This document shows positions 19,182 through 26,949 of a stretch of DNA of 64,000 nt, in pieces (positions within the stretch are counted from its first letter, which is position 1; each line of letters starts with the position of its first letter). The stretch comes from Ignavibacteriales bacterium. GTDB lineage: Bacteria; Bacteroidota; Ignavibacteria; Ignavibacteriales; SURF-24. The notes beneath the pieces were generated by a model. The model was not told the DNA's origin and did not search any database. It worked only from the letters and a program-made list of their open reading frames with translations. The DNA is taken from the NCBI GenBank assembly GCA_026390815.1, contig JAPLFH010000007.1, forward strand, positions 124,001-188,000, in the 5' to 3' direction. The translations under genes were made by a program, and so were the position numbers.

Positions 19182-20468
19182 ATGAAAAGGATAATTTTAT
19201 TTGCAGCATTCTTGATTTTTGTTTCAAGCAGTTTAACAAAAGCCAGGACTTATTTTAACGGGGATGTTTCATTTAATTTCTTCTATTCATCTTTGTCACC
19301 TTATGGTGAATGGATTGAAATTGATAATGATCTTTATGCATGGAAACCAGATCGTGTAAGCCGTAATTGGATGCCTTACTCAGTTGGAAGATGGGTTTGG
19401 ACAAACCAAGGCTGGTACTGGGATTCCTACGAACCTTACGGTTGGGCAACTTACCATTATGGAAGATGGTATGATGATGATTATTATGGATGGATTTGGG
19501 TACCAGATTATGATTGGGCACCTGCATGGGTAGAATGGAGATATAATGATGACTACATCGGTTGGGCACCATTACCACCATATGCATCTTTCAGTATAAA
19601 TTCAGGAATTCATTTTTCAATCAGCTGGAACTCTCCACATCATTACTGGAACTTTGTACATTACAATCACTTTTGCGGATACGATATTGACCGATACGTT
19701 GTTGGTGAAAAATATAGAAACAGGATTTACAATAATACGCGTTACAGAAATGATTATGGTTATCGCGATGGTAGAGTAATCAATCGTGGAGTTGAAAGAG
19801 ATTTTGTTGAACGTCGGTCAGGAGGCAAAATTGCTGAACGCGATATGGTTGAAACTTCTAAACTAAGAGATAATGTTGGATCGAGAACAAGGGATGACCG
19901 CAGAGTAGAAGTTTACAGACCAAGTAATGATGATGTTAAAAAGAGCCGAGAGATTAATAAAATAGAAGTGAAACGAAATGACAGAAAAACTTCTCTTGAA
20001 GTTTCAAAGGTTGATATCAAAGAAAGAATGAAACCGGACAGCAGAAAAGTAGAAAGCAGAACTCGTGATGAAAATGTGAAAGCAGTGGAAAGAAATAAGA
20101 TAGAAGTTAAACGGAATATTGATACGCGCACAACAGAACCAAAAAGAGAAATTAAAACTAACACAAATACGGGTAGAGATGTTTTACCTAAAAATGAAAT
20201 TGAAAGGAAAGTAAACCAGAATGAAAACCGAGTAATTGAAAAACCAGTTCGTGTAAATTCGGAACCACCAAAAAGGGAAGTAAGAATTCTGGAGAATAAT
20301 AAACCGAGAAATGAAGCTCCTAGAATTGAAAACCGTTCTTCAGGAAATAAAAATGTTGAAGTACGGGAAAGACCAAAAGTAGAAGAAAGAAAAGTTGAAC
20401 CAAAGAAAGAAACAAGCAGGGATAATAGTTCAAGAAGTTCTAATGGCGGGGGTGAAAGAAGAAGATAG
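19182..20468 (+). CDS. DUF6600-type secreted protein with charged tail
   Basis: Exported protein of about 428 residues. ATG 19182 is preferred over 19149 because 'agcagaggtataaa' precedes it and the signal peptide (MKRIILFAAFLIFVSSS) then starts cleanly. Residues ~25-150 are Tyr/Trp-rich repeats of the form 'YGEWIEIDNDLYAWKP', 'GRWVWTNQGWYWDS' and 'YGWIWVPDYDWAPAWVEWR', the DUF6600/YXWV type. From ~residue 200 the sequence is low-complexity and rich in Arg, Lys and Glu (e.g. 'NKIEVKRNDRKTS', 'RNKIEVKRNIDTRT' as recurring units). The function is unknown. The tail is probably disordered and could bind polyanions or the cell wall. Confidence 0.75.
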   Translation: MKRIILFAAFLIFVSSSLTKARTYFNGDVSFNFFYSSLSPYGEWIEIDNDLYAWKPDRVSRNWMPYSVGRWVWTNQGWYWDSYEPYGWATYHYGRWYDDDYYGWIWVPDYDWAPAWVEWRYNDDYIGWAPLPPYASFSINSGIHFSISWNSPHHYWNFVHYNHFCGYDIDRYVVGEKYRNRIYNNTRYRNDYGYRDGRVINRGVERDFVERRSGGKIAERDMVETSKLRDNVGSRTRDDRRVEVYRPSNDDVKKSREINKIEVKRNDRKTSLEVSKVDIKERMKPDSRKVESRTRDENVKAVERNKIEVKRNIDTRTTEPKREIKTNTNTGRDVLPKNEIERKVNQNENRVIEKPVRVNSEPPKREVRILENNKPRNEAPRIENRSSGNKNVEVRERPKVEERKVEPKKETSRDNSSRSSNGGGERRR

Positions 20469-20487
20469 ATTGTTCAATTACAAATTT

Positions 20488-20540
20488 CGAATTACGGATT
20501 ACGAAGAATTGAAATCCTCTCACTTCGTAATTCGTAATTT
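20488..20540. repeat. inverted AT-rich intergenic repeat between convergent genes
   Basis: The left arm (20488-20505, ending GGATTACGAAG) pairs with the right arm (20522-20540, beginning CTTCGTAATTCG) with few mismatches around a 16-base loop, then a partial third copy 'taattcgtaatttt' follows. It sits between convergent genes and could act as a two-way terminator. The right half resembles the sequence at 41169-41202. Confidence 0.65.
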
Positions 20541-20553
20541 CTAATTCGTAATT

Positions 20554-21537
20554 TTAATTAAACGGTTTTGTGCGGTCAGTCTTAAATTCGGGGCGATAAA
20601 AATTGGTGCTTTCTAATTCTTGTACCCAGCCATTTTTTAATCCATATTTTTCCATCAAACTTAACGCTTTTTCGTATTCAGAAATCCTAAGTGTCCTATC
20701 CAGCAAAATTTCCTTATGAGCATTGTTGGTTGGAAAATATTGGGACATAAGAGAAATGTGAACGTTCGGGTTTAATTCTTCAGCAATAAATTTGAAGACA
20801 TTTTCTGAATCGGAAAGATCGTTTGGCAGAACAAGATGCCTAATTATTAATCCTTTAACCACTACACCATTTTCATAAATTAGTTCATCCCCAACCTGGT
20901 TATACATTTCCTTTATAGCAAGTTTTGCAAAATCAAAATAATTTTCTGCGTTGGAATATGATTTACCATTTTCATTATTTCCATATTTTAGATCGGGCAG
21001 ATAAATATCTATTACATCTTTAAAAAGTTTAAGCATTTCAACAGAATCATATCCATTGGAATTATAAATTATTGGCAGGGATAATCCCTTTTCTACAGCA
21101 AGCAAAATTGATTTTAATATTTGCGGTGCAAAATGCGTTGGAGAAACTAATCCAATGTTATGGCAATGTTTGTCTTGCAGTTCAATCATTATTTCAGCTA
21201 ACTTTTCCAAACTCACTTCATAACTATCCTCTTGCCGCCAGTTCTGACTTATTTCAAAGTTCTGACAATAAATACATTGTAGGTTACAGTTGCCAAAGAA
21301 AATATTTCCGGCACCTTTGGTTCCTGATAATCCTGGCTCTTCCCCGTGGTGTGCAGTATAAGATGAAACAATTGGCAAAGAACCGCTTAAACAAATTCCA
21401 AAGTTATTATTTAATCGTTCGGCTTGGCAATCATGTGGGCAGCTGTTGCAGAATTCTAAAATTCTGTCGGCTTCGGCAACCTGATTCTGTAATTCACCTG
21501 ACTTATAAAGTTTTATATAAGAAGGAATAAAAGTCAT
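20554..21537 (-). CDS. PflX-like radical SAM protein
   Basis: Radical-SAM iron-sulfur protein of the COG1313 group, a homologue of pyruvate-formate-lyase activating enzymes. An N-terminal Cys cluster 'CNSCPHDCQAERLN', then 'GICLSG', is followed by the cluster-binding 'GNCNLQCIYCQN' (C-x3-C-x2-C) near residues 85-96. Other family features are 'SPTHFAPQIL', 'YNSNGYDSVEML' and 'IDIYLPDLKYG'. It has 327 residues, slightly longer than typical. No glycyl-radical enzyme is adjacent, so its client is unknown. The 5' end diverges from the PD40-repeat gene. Confidence 0.88.
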   Translation of the reverse strand: MTFIPSYIKLYKSGELQNQVAEADRILEFCNSCPHDCQAERLNNNFGICLSGSLPIVSSYTAHHGEEPGLSGTKGAGNIFFGNCNLQCIYCQNFEISQNWRQEDSYEVSLEKLAEIMIELQDKHCHNIGLVSPTHFAPQILKSILLAVEKGLSLPIIYNSNGYDSVEMLKLFKDVIDIYLPDLKYGNNENGKSYSNAENYFDFAKLAIKEMYNQVGDELIYENGVVVKGLIIRHLVLPNDLSDSENVFKFIAEELNPNVHISLMSQYFPTNNAHKEILLDRTLRISEYEKALSLMEKYGLKNGWVQELESTNFYRPEFKTDRTKPFN

Positions 21538-21708
21538 ATTGGAATTCTTTCTTTATCATTTTAATTAATTGTACAGCTAAGATAAATAAATATTAAAAGC
21601 AAGAAAAATTTTGGGAGAGATTTTCCTTTCTTCATTACACTAATATTACTTAAATTTCGCTCGACAGTTTTGAAGATATTCTTGTTTAAATTTAGGAGAA
21701 ATATTTTG

Positions 21709-22644
21709 ATGGAAAAAATAAAGTATTTAATTCTGGTACTTATGCTATTATCTGCAGGTGGATATGCGCAGACAGTAAAAGTTATTAATGTGGAAGAAAT
21801 AACAAACTTAACTGACGGTGAATTTTATTATCCCAAATTAAGTCTTGATGGTTCAAAGATATTTTTTACTTCTGCAAACTTTACCGGCTTGTGGTACTAT
21901 GATATGAATTCTAAAAAAATAAATAAATTAGTTTCTGAATTAGGCGCTGGTTATGAATTTACATTTTCAAATGATGGAAAATCAGTTTATTACAGAACCA
22001 GTGAATACAACGAAAGAGGTTTAAGAACTTCTCAATCAATTTATAAAATTGGGATTGACAACGGTAAGAAAGAAATTATTCAAAGTTCAAAATCTCTCTC
22101 TACTCCACAAGTTTTAACTGATGGCAAAGTTGTTTACACTGCTAATGATAAATTGGTTGAAAAAATAATTGATTCAAAACTAAACAAAATTCAGCTTAGG
22201 AATGATTCTTATGTTTGTATAGAAAATCAGAAAATTGCTTTTTACCAAAATGGAAATAAGAAAATTTTAGATCCACTAAATGCTGAAAACTACATTTGGC
22301 CATCGCTTTCACCGGACAAATCCAAATTACTTTTTACGGCAGCCGGCAAAGGAAGTTACATTTCCAATTTAGACGGAGCTATACTTGTAAATCTCGGAAA
22401 AGCAAATGCACCCAAATGGTCATCTGACGGCAAATGGATTTCTTATATGGTTGATAATGATAATGGAGAAGTTGTTACTTCCTCAGATATATTTTTGGCT
22501 TCAGTAGATGGAAAGTTTAAATATCAGTTAACCAATACTTCCAGCATTTTTGAAATGTATCCGGAGTGGTCTTCTGACAGCCAGAGTTTAGTTTACCATA
22601 GCAATGATGGTAAAATTTATATAATGAAATTAAAAGTTGATTAA
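21709..22644 (+). CDS. exported PD40/TolB-like beta-propeller protein
   Basis: Secreted or periplasmic protein. ATG 21709 is chosen because 'ttaggag' lies just upstream and it starts the signal peptide (MEKIKYLILVLMLLSAGGYAQ). WD40-like PD40 repeats are visible as 'YYPKLSLDGSKIFFTS', 'YEFTFSNDGKSVYYR', 'IWPSLSPDKSKLLFTA', 'APKWSSDGKWISYM' and 'YPEWSSDSQSLVYHS', so a five- or six-blade propeller is likely. It is followed 11 bases later by a T9SS-sorted amidase and is likely cotranscribed. The role is unknown; TolB-type propellers often bind envelope proteins or peptidoglycan partners. Confidence 0.82.
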   Translation: MEKIKYLILVLMLLSAGGYAQTVKVINVEEITNLTDGEFYYPKLSLDGSKIFFTSANFTGLWYYDMNSKKINKLVSELGAGYEFTFSNDGKSVYYRTSEYNERGLRTSQSIYKIGIDNGKKEIIQSSKSLSTPQVLTDGKVVYTANDKLVEKIIDSKLNKIQLRNDSYVCIENQKIAFYQNGNKKILDPLNAENYIWPSLSPDKSKLLFTAAGKGSYISNLDGAILVNLGKANAPKWSSDGKWISYMVDNDNGEVVTSSDIFLASVDGKFKYQLTNTSSIFEMYPEWSSDSQSLVYHSNDGKIYIMKLKVD

Positions 22645-22655
22645 CGAGGAAGGCG

Positions 22656-25067
22656 ATGAAAAAATTATTTTTACTGACTTTAGTATTTACTATAAATATT
22701 ACTTTAATTTTTGCGCAAGATTTTACCGGAATAAAAATTTGCATTAATCCAGGGCATGGTGGTCACGATTCCAATGATAGATTTATTGCAGCAACTGGTT
22801 TTTGGGAGTCTGATGGCAATTTAGCCAAAGGATTGTATCTTCGTGATATTCTGAAAAACTACGGTGCTAATATAGTAATGACCAGAACAACCAACACAAC
22901 AAGTGATGATCTTGCTCTATCTGAAATTGTAGCTATTGCAAATCAAAATAATGTTGATTGGATGCACGCCGTTCATAGTAATGCATTTGATGCAAAATCA
23001 AATTATACTCTTTTGCTTTTCCAGGGAAGAAATGCGGCTCCAACTTATCCTGATTGCCTACCAATGGCTAACACAATGGTTGATGAAATTTACAAGGCGA
23101 ACAGAACGACCCAAAAAATGATTGCCGGTGATTTTGATTTTTATGGAACTGGGCAGGCATATTTAGGCGTCTTCAAAGGGCTTCATATGCCTGGAACATT
23201 ATCCGAAGGTTCATTCCATGATTATGTACCAGAATCCTGGCGTTTAAGAAACGCTGAATATAAAAAGAATGAAGCCTGGGCAATTGCACGTTCATTTGTT
23301 TCTTTTTGGAAATTGACTCCATTTACTCATGGCGTTGCTGCTGGTTTGGTTAGGGATAATTCCCTGAAAGTTGATTATTATTACAACCCCAACGCACGAG
23401 ATGGAAATGAATCAAGGAAACCTTTGAATAAGATAAAAGTAACACTTCAACCCGGGAATAAAGTTTACAATGGTGATGAGTTTAATAATGGATTCTACAT
23501 GTTCGATAGTCTTGCTCCTGGAACTTACAAATTATATTTTGAAGCCGACCGGTATTATTTGGACTCGGCTACAGTAAATGTAGTAGCCAATAAGACAGTA
23601 TTTGCAGATGAATATTTGATATATGATACAACCGCTGCTCCAACGTTGCTTTCCCATACCCCGGAAGATTTAGCGACAAATGTAAAAACTGTTAATCCAA
23701 TTATTATTAATTTTAATAAAGAAATGAATCAAGAATCAACTAAAAATGCTTTTTCTATTAGTCCAAATGTTGTTGGTGCTTTTGCTTTAGGTGATGAAAA
23801 TAAAACTTTAATCTTTACTCCAAAAGTTCCACTTGAAAAATCAACTAAATATACTGTTACAATTTCTGCTTCAGCAAAAAGCATTTGGAATGTGCCACTT
23901 GAGAATAGCGAATCTTTTAGCTTTACAACAAATGACCGCAACCGGGTTCATTTAGTGAATTCATACCCAAGAGAAAATCAGTATGATATAAGCAATTATG
24001 TTCTTTTCAAGTTGACTTTTGATGCACCGATTACGGCTTCGCTAGGTAACTTTAAATTATTTGATTTGAATAACAATGAAGAATCATTGACTAATTTCCG
24101 TCTTTCCACTGAAAATGGGTTGGGTGTTGCTTACTTTGAATCTAAAAATGGTTTGGGAATTTTTACAAACTATAAATTAATGATGGATGGTTCAATAAAA
24201 GATAACGAAGGTTATCCTTTAGTTGATACCATTTGGCTTCAATTCCAAACTCTTCACGAAAAATATATTTCTGGTGCTGTTGTAGATAGTTTTGAAACAA
24301 TTGGTAAATGGAAGAATGCAAGTAGAGGTGCAGAATCAACAGGAATTGATACAATTGCTTCTACATTTAAAATTACTTACAGCAAATATTTCCGTGGAAA
24401 AAATTCTGCACGACTCGCATATTCATTTAAAAACGAAAACGATGGGATTTGCCAGTATTTTAATTCTGATAAGTTTAATATTGGAAGCAGTTCTTCTTCT
24501 GAATTTGGAATGTGGGTTTATGGGGATTTAAGTAATAATATTCTTGAATACTGGTTTGATAGTAACGGAATTGGAAGTTCTAAAATATTTGTTGATACAA
24601 TAAATTGGTCTGGTTGGAAACTTAAAAGAATTTCAACTTCCAACATTCCAGTAACTGGCGATAAATTTTTCCACAGTATAGTTGTAAAGCAATCAGCAAC
24701 TGGAACTAAAACTTCTATCATTTATGTAGATGATGCTCAGTATAATATTGTAGTTCCTGTTGAAGAAAATAAAAAAGAAAGCGCTCCTAAAAGATTTGTG
24801 CTTCAGCAAAATTATCCAAATCCTTTTAATCCTTCAACAATTATAGAGTATTCCATTCCGGGTGTGGGGGCAGGATCAACATCAAAGGTACTCTTAAAAA
24901 TTTATGATGTTCTTGGTAACGAAGTAGCAACACTTGTTAACGAAGATAAATCTGCAGGTAACTATCGTGTTGAATTTAATTCGGAAAACTTATCAAGTGG
25001 AATTTATTTTTATAAATTGCAGAGCAATCAAAATATTGAAATTAGAAAAATGATTTTGGTGAGGTAA
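22656..25067 (+). CDS. T9SS-sorted N-acetylmuramoyl-L-alanine amidase
   Basis: Secreted peptidoglycan amidase (Amidase_3) of 803 residues. After the signal peptide (cleavage near 'IFAQD') the catalytic domain has the zinc motif 'INPGHGGHDSNDR', a Glu in 'GFWESDGNLAKG', 'DWMHAVHSNAFDA' and the C-terminal Glu in 'TLSEGSFHDY'. Then come a carboxypeptidase-regulatory-like module (~245-320), a Big_5 Ig-like domain (~325-425, 'ATNVKTVNPIIINFNKEMN'), a second Ig-like domain and a jelly-roll-like segment. The T9SS type-A sorting domain contains 'LQQNYPNPFNPSTIIEY' and ends 'IRKMILVR'. The sorting-domain loop carries 'GVGAGSTSKV', about five residues longer than in the two short versions in this window. 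Confidence 0.9.
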   Translation: MKKLFLLTLVFTINITLIFAQDFTGIKICINPGHGGHDSNDRFIAATGFWESDGNLAKGLYLRDILKNYGANIVMTRTTNTTSDDLALSEIVAIANQNNVDWMHAVHSNAFDAKSNYTLLLFQGRNAAPTYPDCLPMANTMVDEIYKANRTTQKMIAGDFDFYGTGQAYLGVFKGLHMPGTLSEGSFHDYVPESWRLRNAEYKKNEAWAIARSFVSFWKLTPFTHGVAAGLVRDNSLKVDYYYNPNARDGNESRKPLNKIKVTLQPGNKVYNGDEFNNGFYMFDSLAPGTYKLYFEADRYYLDSATVNVVANKTVFADEYLIYDTTAAPTLLSHTPEDLATNVKTVNPIIINFNKEMNQESTKNAFSISPNVVGAFALGDENKTLIFTPKVPLEKSTKYTVTISASAKSIWNVPLENSESFSFTTNDRNRVHLVNSYPRENQYDISNYVLFKLTFDAPITASLGNFKLFDLNNNEESLTNFRLSTENGLGVAYFESKNGLGIFTNYKLMMDGSIKDNEGYPLVDTIWLQFQTLHEKYISGAVVDSFETIGKWKNASRGAESTGIDTIASTFKITYSKYFRGKNSARLAYSFKNENDGICQYFNSDKFNIGSSSSSEFGMWVYGDLSNNILEYWFDSNGIGSSKIFVDTINWSGWKLKRISTSNIPVTGDKFFHSIVVKQSATGTKTSIIYVDDAQYNIVVPVEENKKESAPKRFVLQQNYPNPFNPSTIIEYSIPGVGAGSTSKVLLKIYDVLGNEVATLVNEDKSAGNYRVEFNSENLSSGIYFYKLQSNQNIEIRKMILVR

Positions 25068-25177
25068 AATAATTTTAGAAAAAACGGAATAAATTAATTC
25101 CTGGATTGAATTTTTAATTATTACGAACTAAATTAACCATGAAACAAAATTAATTTAGTTCAAAATTAGTAGGGTAG

Positions 25178-25675
25178 ATGATGACTGCTTATTTGCTTTT
25201 TACTTCAAAGAATGATGAACTTATGTGCAACTATATTTTTGCCGAAGAAGAAATTAAGTTGTTCAGTTTTTCACTTGAAGAAGAATTTATTGTTAAAGCT
25301 GAAGAAACAAAATACAAAACCGTTAAAGAATTGGAAGCTTCTTATTCAGCAAAAAGTAAAACTGCTAAAAGTAAAAAGCAAAGATCAGTTATTGTACGTA
25401 AAGAATATCAGGATATTCGTCAAGCCCTTTACTTCCTTGGAAGCAGTATGGATGACTTTAAGGAAGGAATTCCTGCACATAAAAAATTACCTCAGATTGT
25501 AAATCCGTACGATATGGATTTTGAAGAAGTGGATGATGATTTCGATCCAATTAAAAGCAATCTTAACGATGAAGAATTTAATGAAGATAAACTTTTGGAT
25601 GGTTTGAAAGATTTTCAGGATGATGATGAAGAAAAGAATTTTGATGATCTTGACGATGATGAATACTTCAGGTAA
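25178..25675 (+). CDS. acidic protein of unknown function
   Basis: I do not recognise this 165-residue protein. The N-terminal half is mixed ('AYLLFTSKNDELMCNYIFAEE'), the middle has a basic linker ('SKSKTAKSKKQRS'-like, near residues 57-70), and the C-terminal third is strongly acidic ('DDDFDPIKSN', 'FQDDDEEKNFDDLDDDEYF'). There is no signal peptide or membrane segment, so it is cytoplasmic. Base composition and codon use resemble the neighbours. Two adjacent ATGs (25178 and 25181) could serve. It stands alone between the amidase and YitT genes. Confidence 0.65.
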   Translation: MMTAYLLFTSKNDELMCNYIFAEEEIKLFSFSLEEEFIVKAEETKYKTVKELEASYSAKSKTAKSKKQRSVIVRKEYQDIRQALYFLGSSMDDFKEGIPAHKKLPQIVNPYDMDFEEVDDDFDPIKSNLNDEEFNEDKLLDGLKDFQDDDEEKNFDDLDDDEYFR

Positions 25676-25814
25676 ACATCAACATTAGCTTTCTTTAATT
25701 TGCAAATACTTTCAAACCAATCATCTAATTTTATAAAATTGAGTTGCACTGCAAGTCATCTTAAATTATCTGCATCAATACATTCGCACAATTAAAAAAT
25801 CTAAAGGTGATTAT

Positions 25815-26750
25815 ATGACCGCAAAACTACTGCGTAAACATTTCCTGGTTGATTATTTTTTTATTTCAATTGGCGCAGCAACTATGGCATTGGGTATTGG
25901 GGTGTTCCTGGTTGATGCGCAGGTTGTCCCAGGGGGAGTAAGTGGTCTATCAATGGCTTTTTATTATTTAAGCAATAAAACTATTCCAGTTGGATTGCTC
26001 ATTTGGGTTTTAAATGTTCCATTATTCCTTTGGGGATTGAAAGAGCTTGGCAAAAAATTTGGAATCCGAACATTTTATGGATTTACACTTAATGCTTTTT
26101 TCATAGATTTCTTTCGTGGTTCAATTCCTGGATTCCACTATATCAGGTTGCAGGAAAGCCAAACAATCCGGGATCTACAGCAAAATGATTTTCTTTTTTT
26201 AATTCTTATTGGATCTGTTCTCATCGGAATTGGTCTGGGAATAATTTTTAAGTTCAAAGGAACAACCGCTGGTTCTGATATTGTTGCATCCATAATGCAA
26301 AAAAAATATGGATTCAAGCCAGGTCAGGCAATAATGTTCATTGATTTTTTTGTTATTGCAGTGGCTGGATTAATAATTGAAGTAAAACATTTATCACCAA
26401 ATAGACCTGCAATGTCTTTAACATTATATGCTTTCTTTTTGCTGTTTGTATCCAGCAAGCTTGTGGATATAATTATTGATGGTTTTGATTATGCAAGGAT
26501 GGCTTACATAATTTCTGATAAATATGAAGAAATTGCTAAGGTAATTATGAATGAGCTTAGCCGCGGTGCAACGGGATTAAAAGCACATGGATTGTATAAA
26601 AATATGGAAAGAGAAATTTTAGTTACAGTTGTTACATTACGGGAAGTTGGGCAACTAACAGAGCTGATAAAGGAAATTGATCCAGAGGCTTTTGTTATCA
26701 TTGGAAATGTACACGAGGTATTAGGAGAAGGTTTTAGAAGACGAATTTGA
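25815..26750 (+). CDS. YitT-family membrane protein (DUF161 + DUF2179)
   Basis: Inner-membrane protein with a YitT membrane domain and a C-terminal DUF2179 domain. About five or six hydrophobic segments occupy residues ~15-225. The family hallmark 'QVVPGGVSGLSMAF' is near residue 37 and 'KGTTAGSDIVASIMQKK' near 153. The cytoplasmic domain has 'RGATGLKAHGLYKNMEREILVTVV' in sections and ends 'AFVIIGNVHEVLGEGF'. The 311-residue length is usual. Transport substrate is not established for the family. A clear ribosome site (aaaggtga) precedes the ATG. Confidence 0.93.
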   Translation: MTAKLLRKHFLVDYFFISIGAATMALGIGVFLVDAQVVPGGVSGLSMAFYYLSNKTIPVGLLIWVLNVPLFLWGLKELGKKFGIRTFYGFTLNAFFIDFFRGSIPGFHYIRLQESQTIRDLQQNDFLFLILIGSVLIGIGLGIIFKFKGTTAGSDIVASIMQKKYGFKPGQAIMFIDFFVIAVAGLIIEVKHLSPNRPAMSLTLYAFFLLFVSSKLVDIIIDGFDYARMAYIISDKYEEIAKVIMNELSRGATGLKAHGLYKNMEREILVTVVTLREVGQLTELIKEIDPEAFVIIGNVHEVLGEGFRRRI

Positions 26751-26949
26751 TTCATCTTAAATTTTTTTACCTGGTCAATAATTATAACATTGGAAATTTA
26801 AAAGGATTTGCTATCTTTTATATAGAAATAACTTAAATACATAATTCAAGATTCCTTTGAAGTGCTTTTAAGAAGTTTACTTTTAATAAAATCGGGGACG
26901 CCATGCCATGATTTAGTTAGAGTAACCAGCATTAATAGAGGAGGGCATG

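Noticed and set aside
21072-21530. 152-codon frame antisense to the radical SAM gene
   Set aside because: The cysteine motifs on the minus strand fix the real frame; the antisense frame has no features.
25212-25502. 96-codon alternate-frame ORF inside the acidic protein gene
   Set aside because: It is Lys/Leu-rich shadow sequence of the codon-biased acidic frame and lacks a ribosome site.
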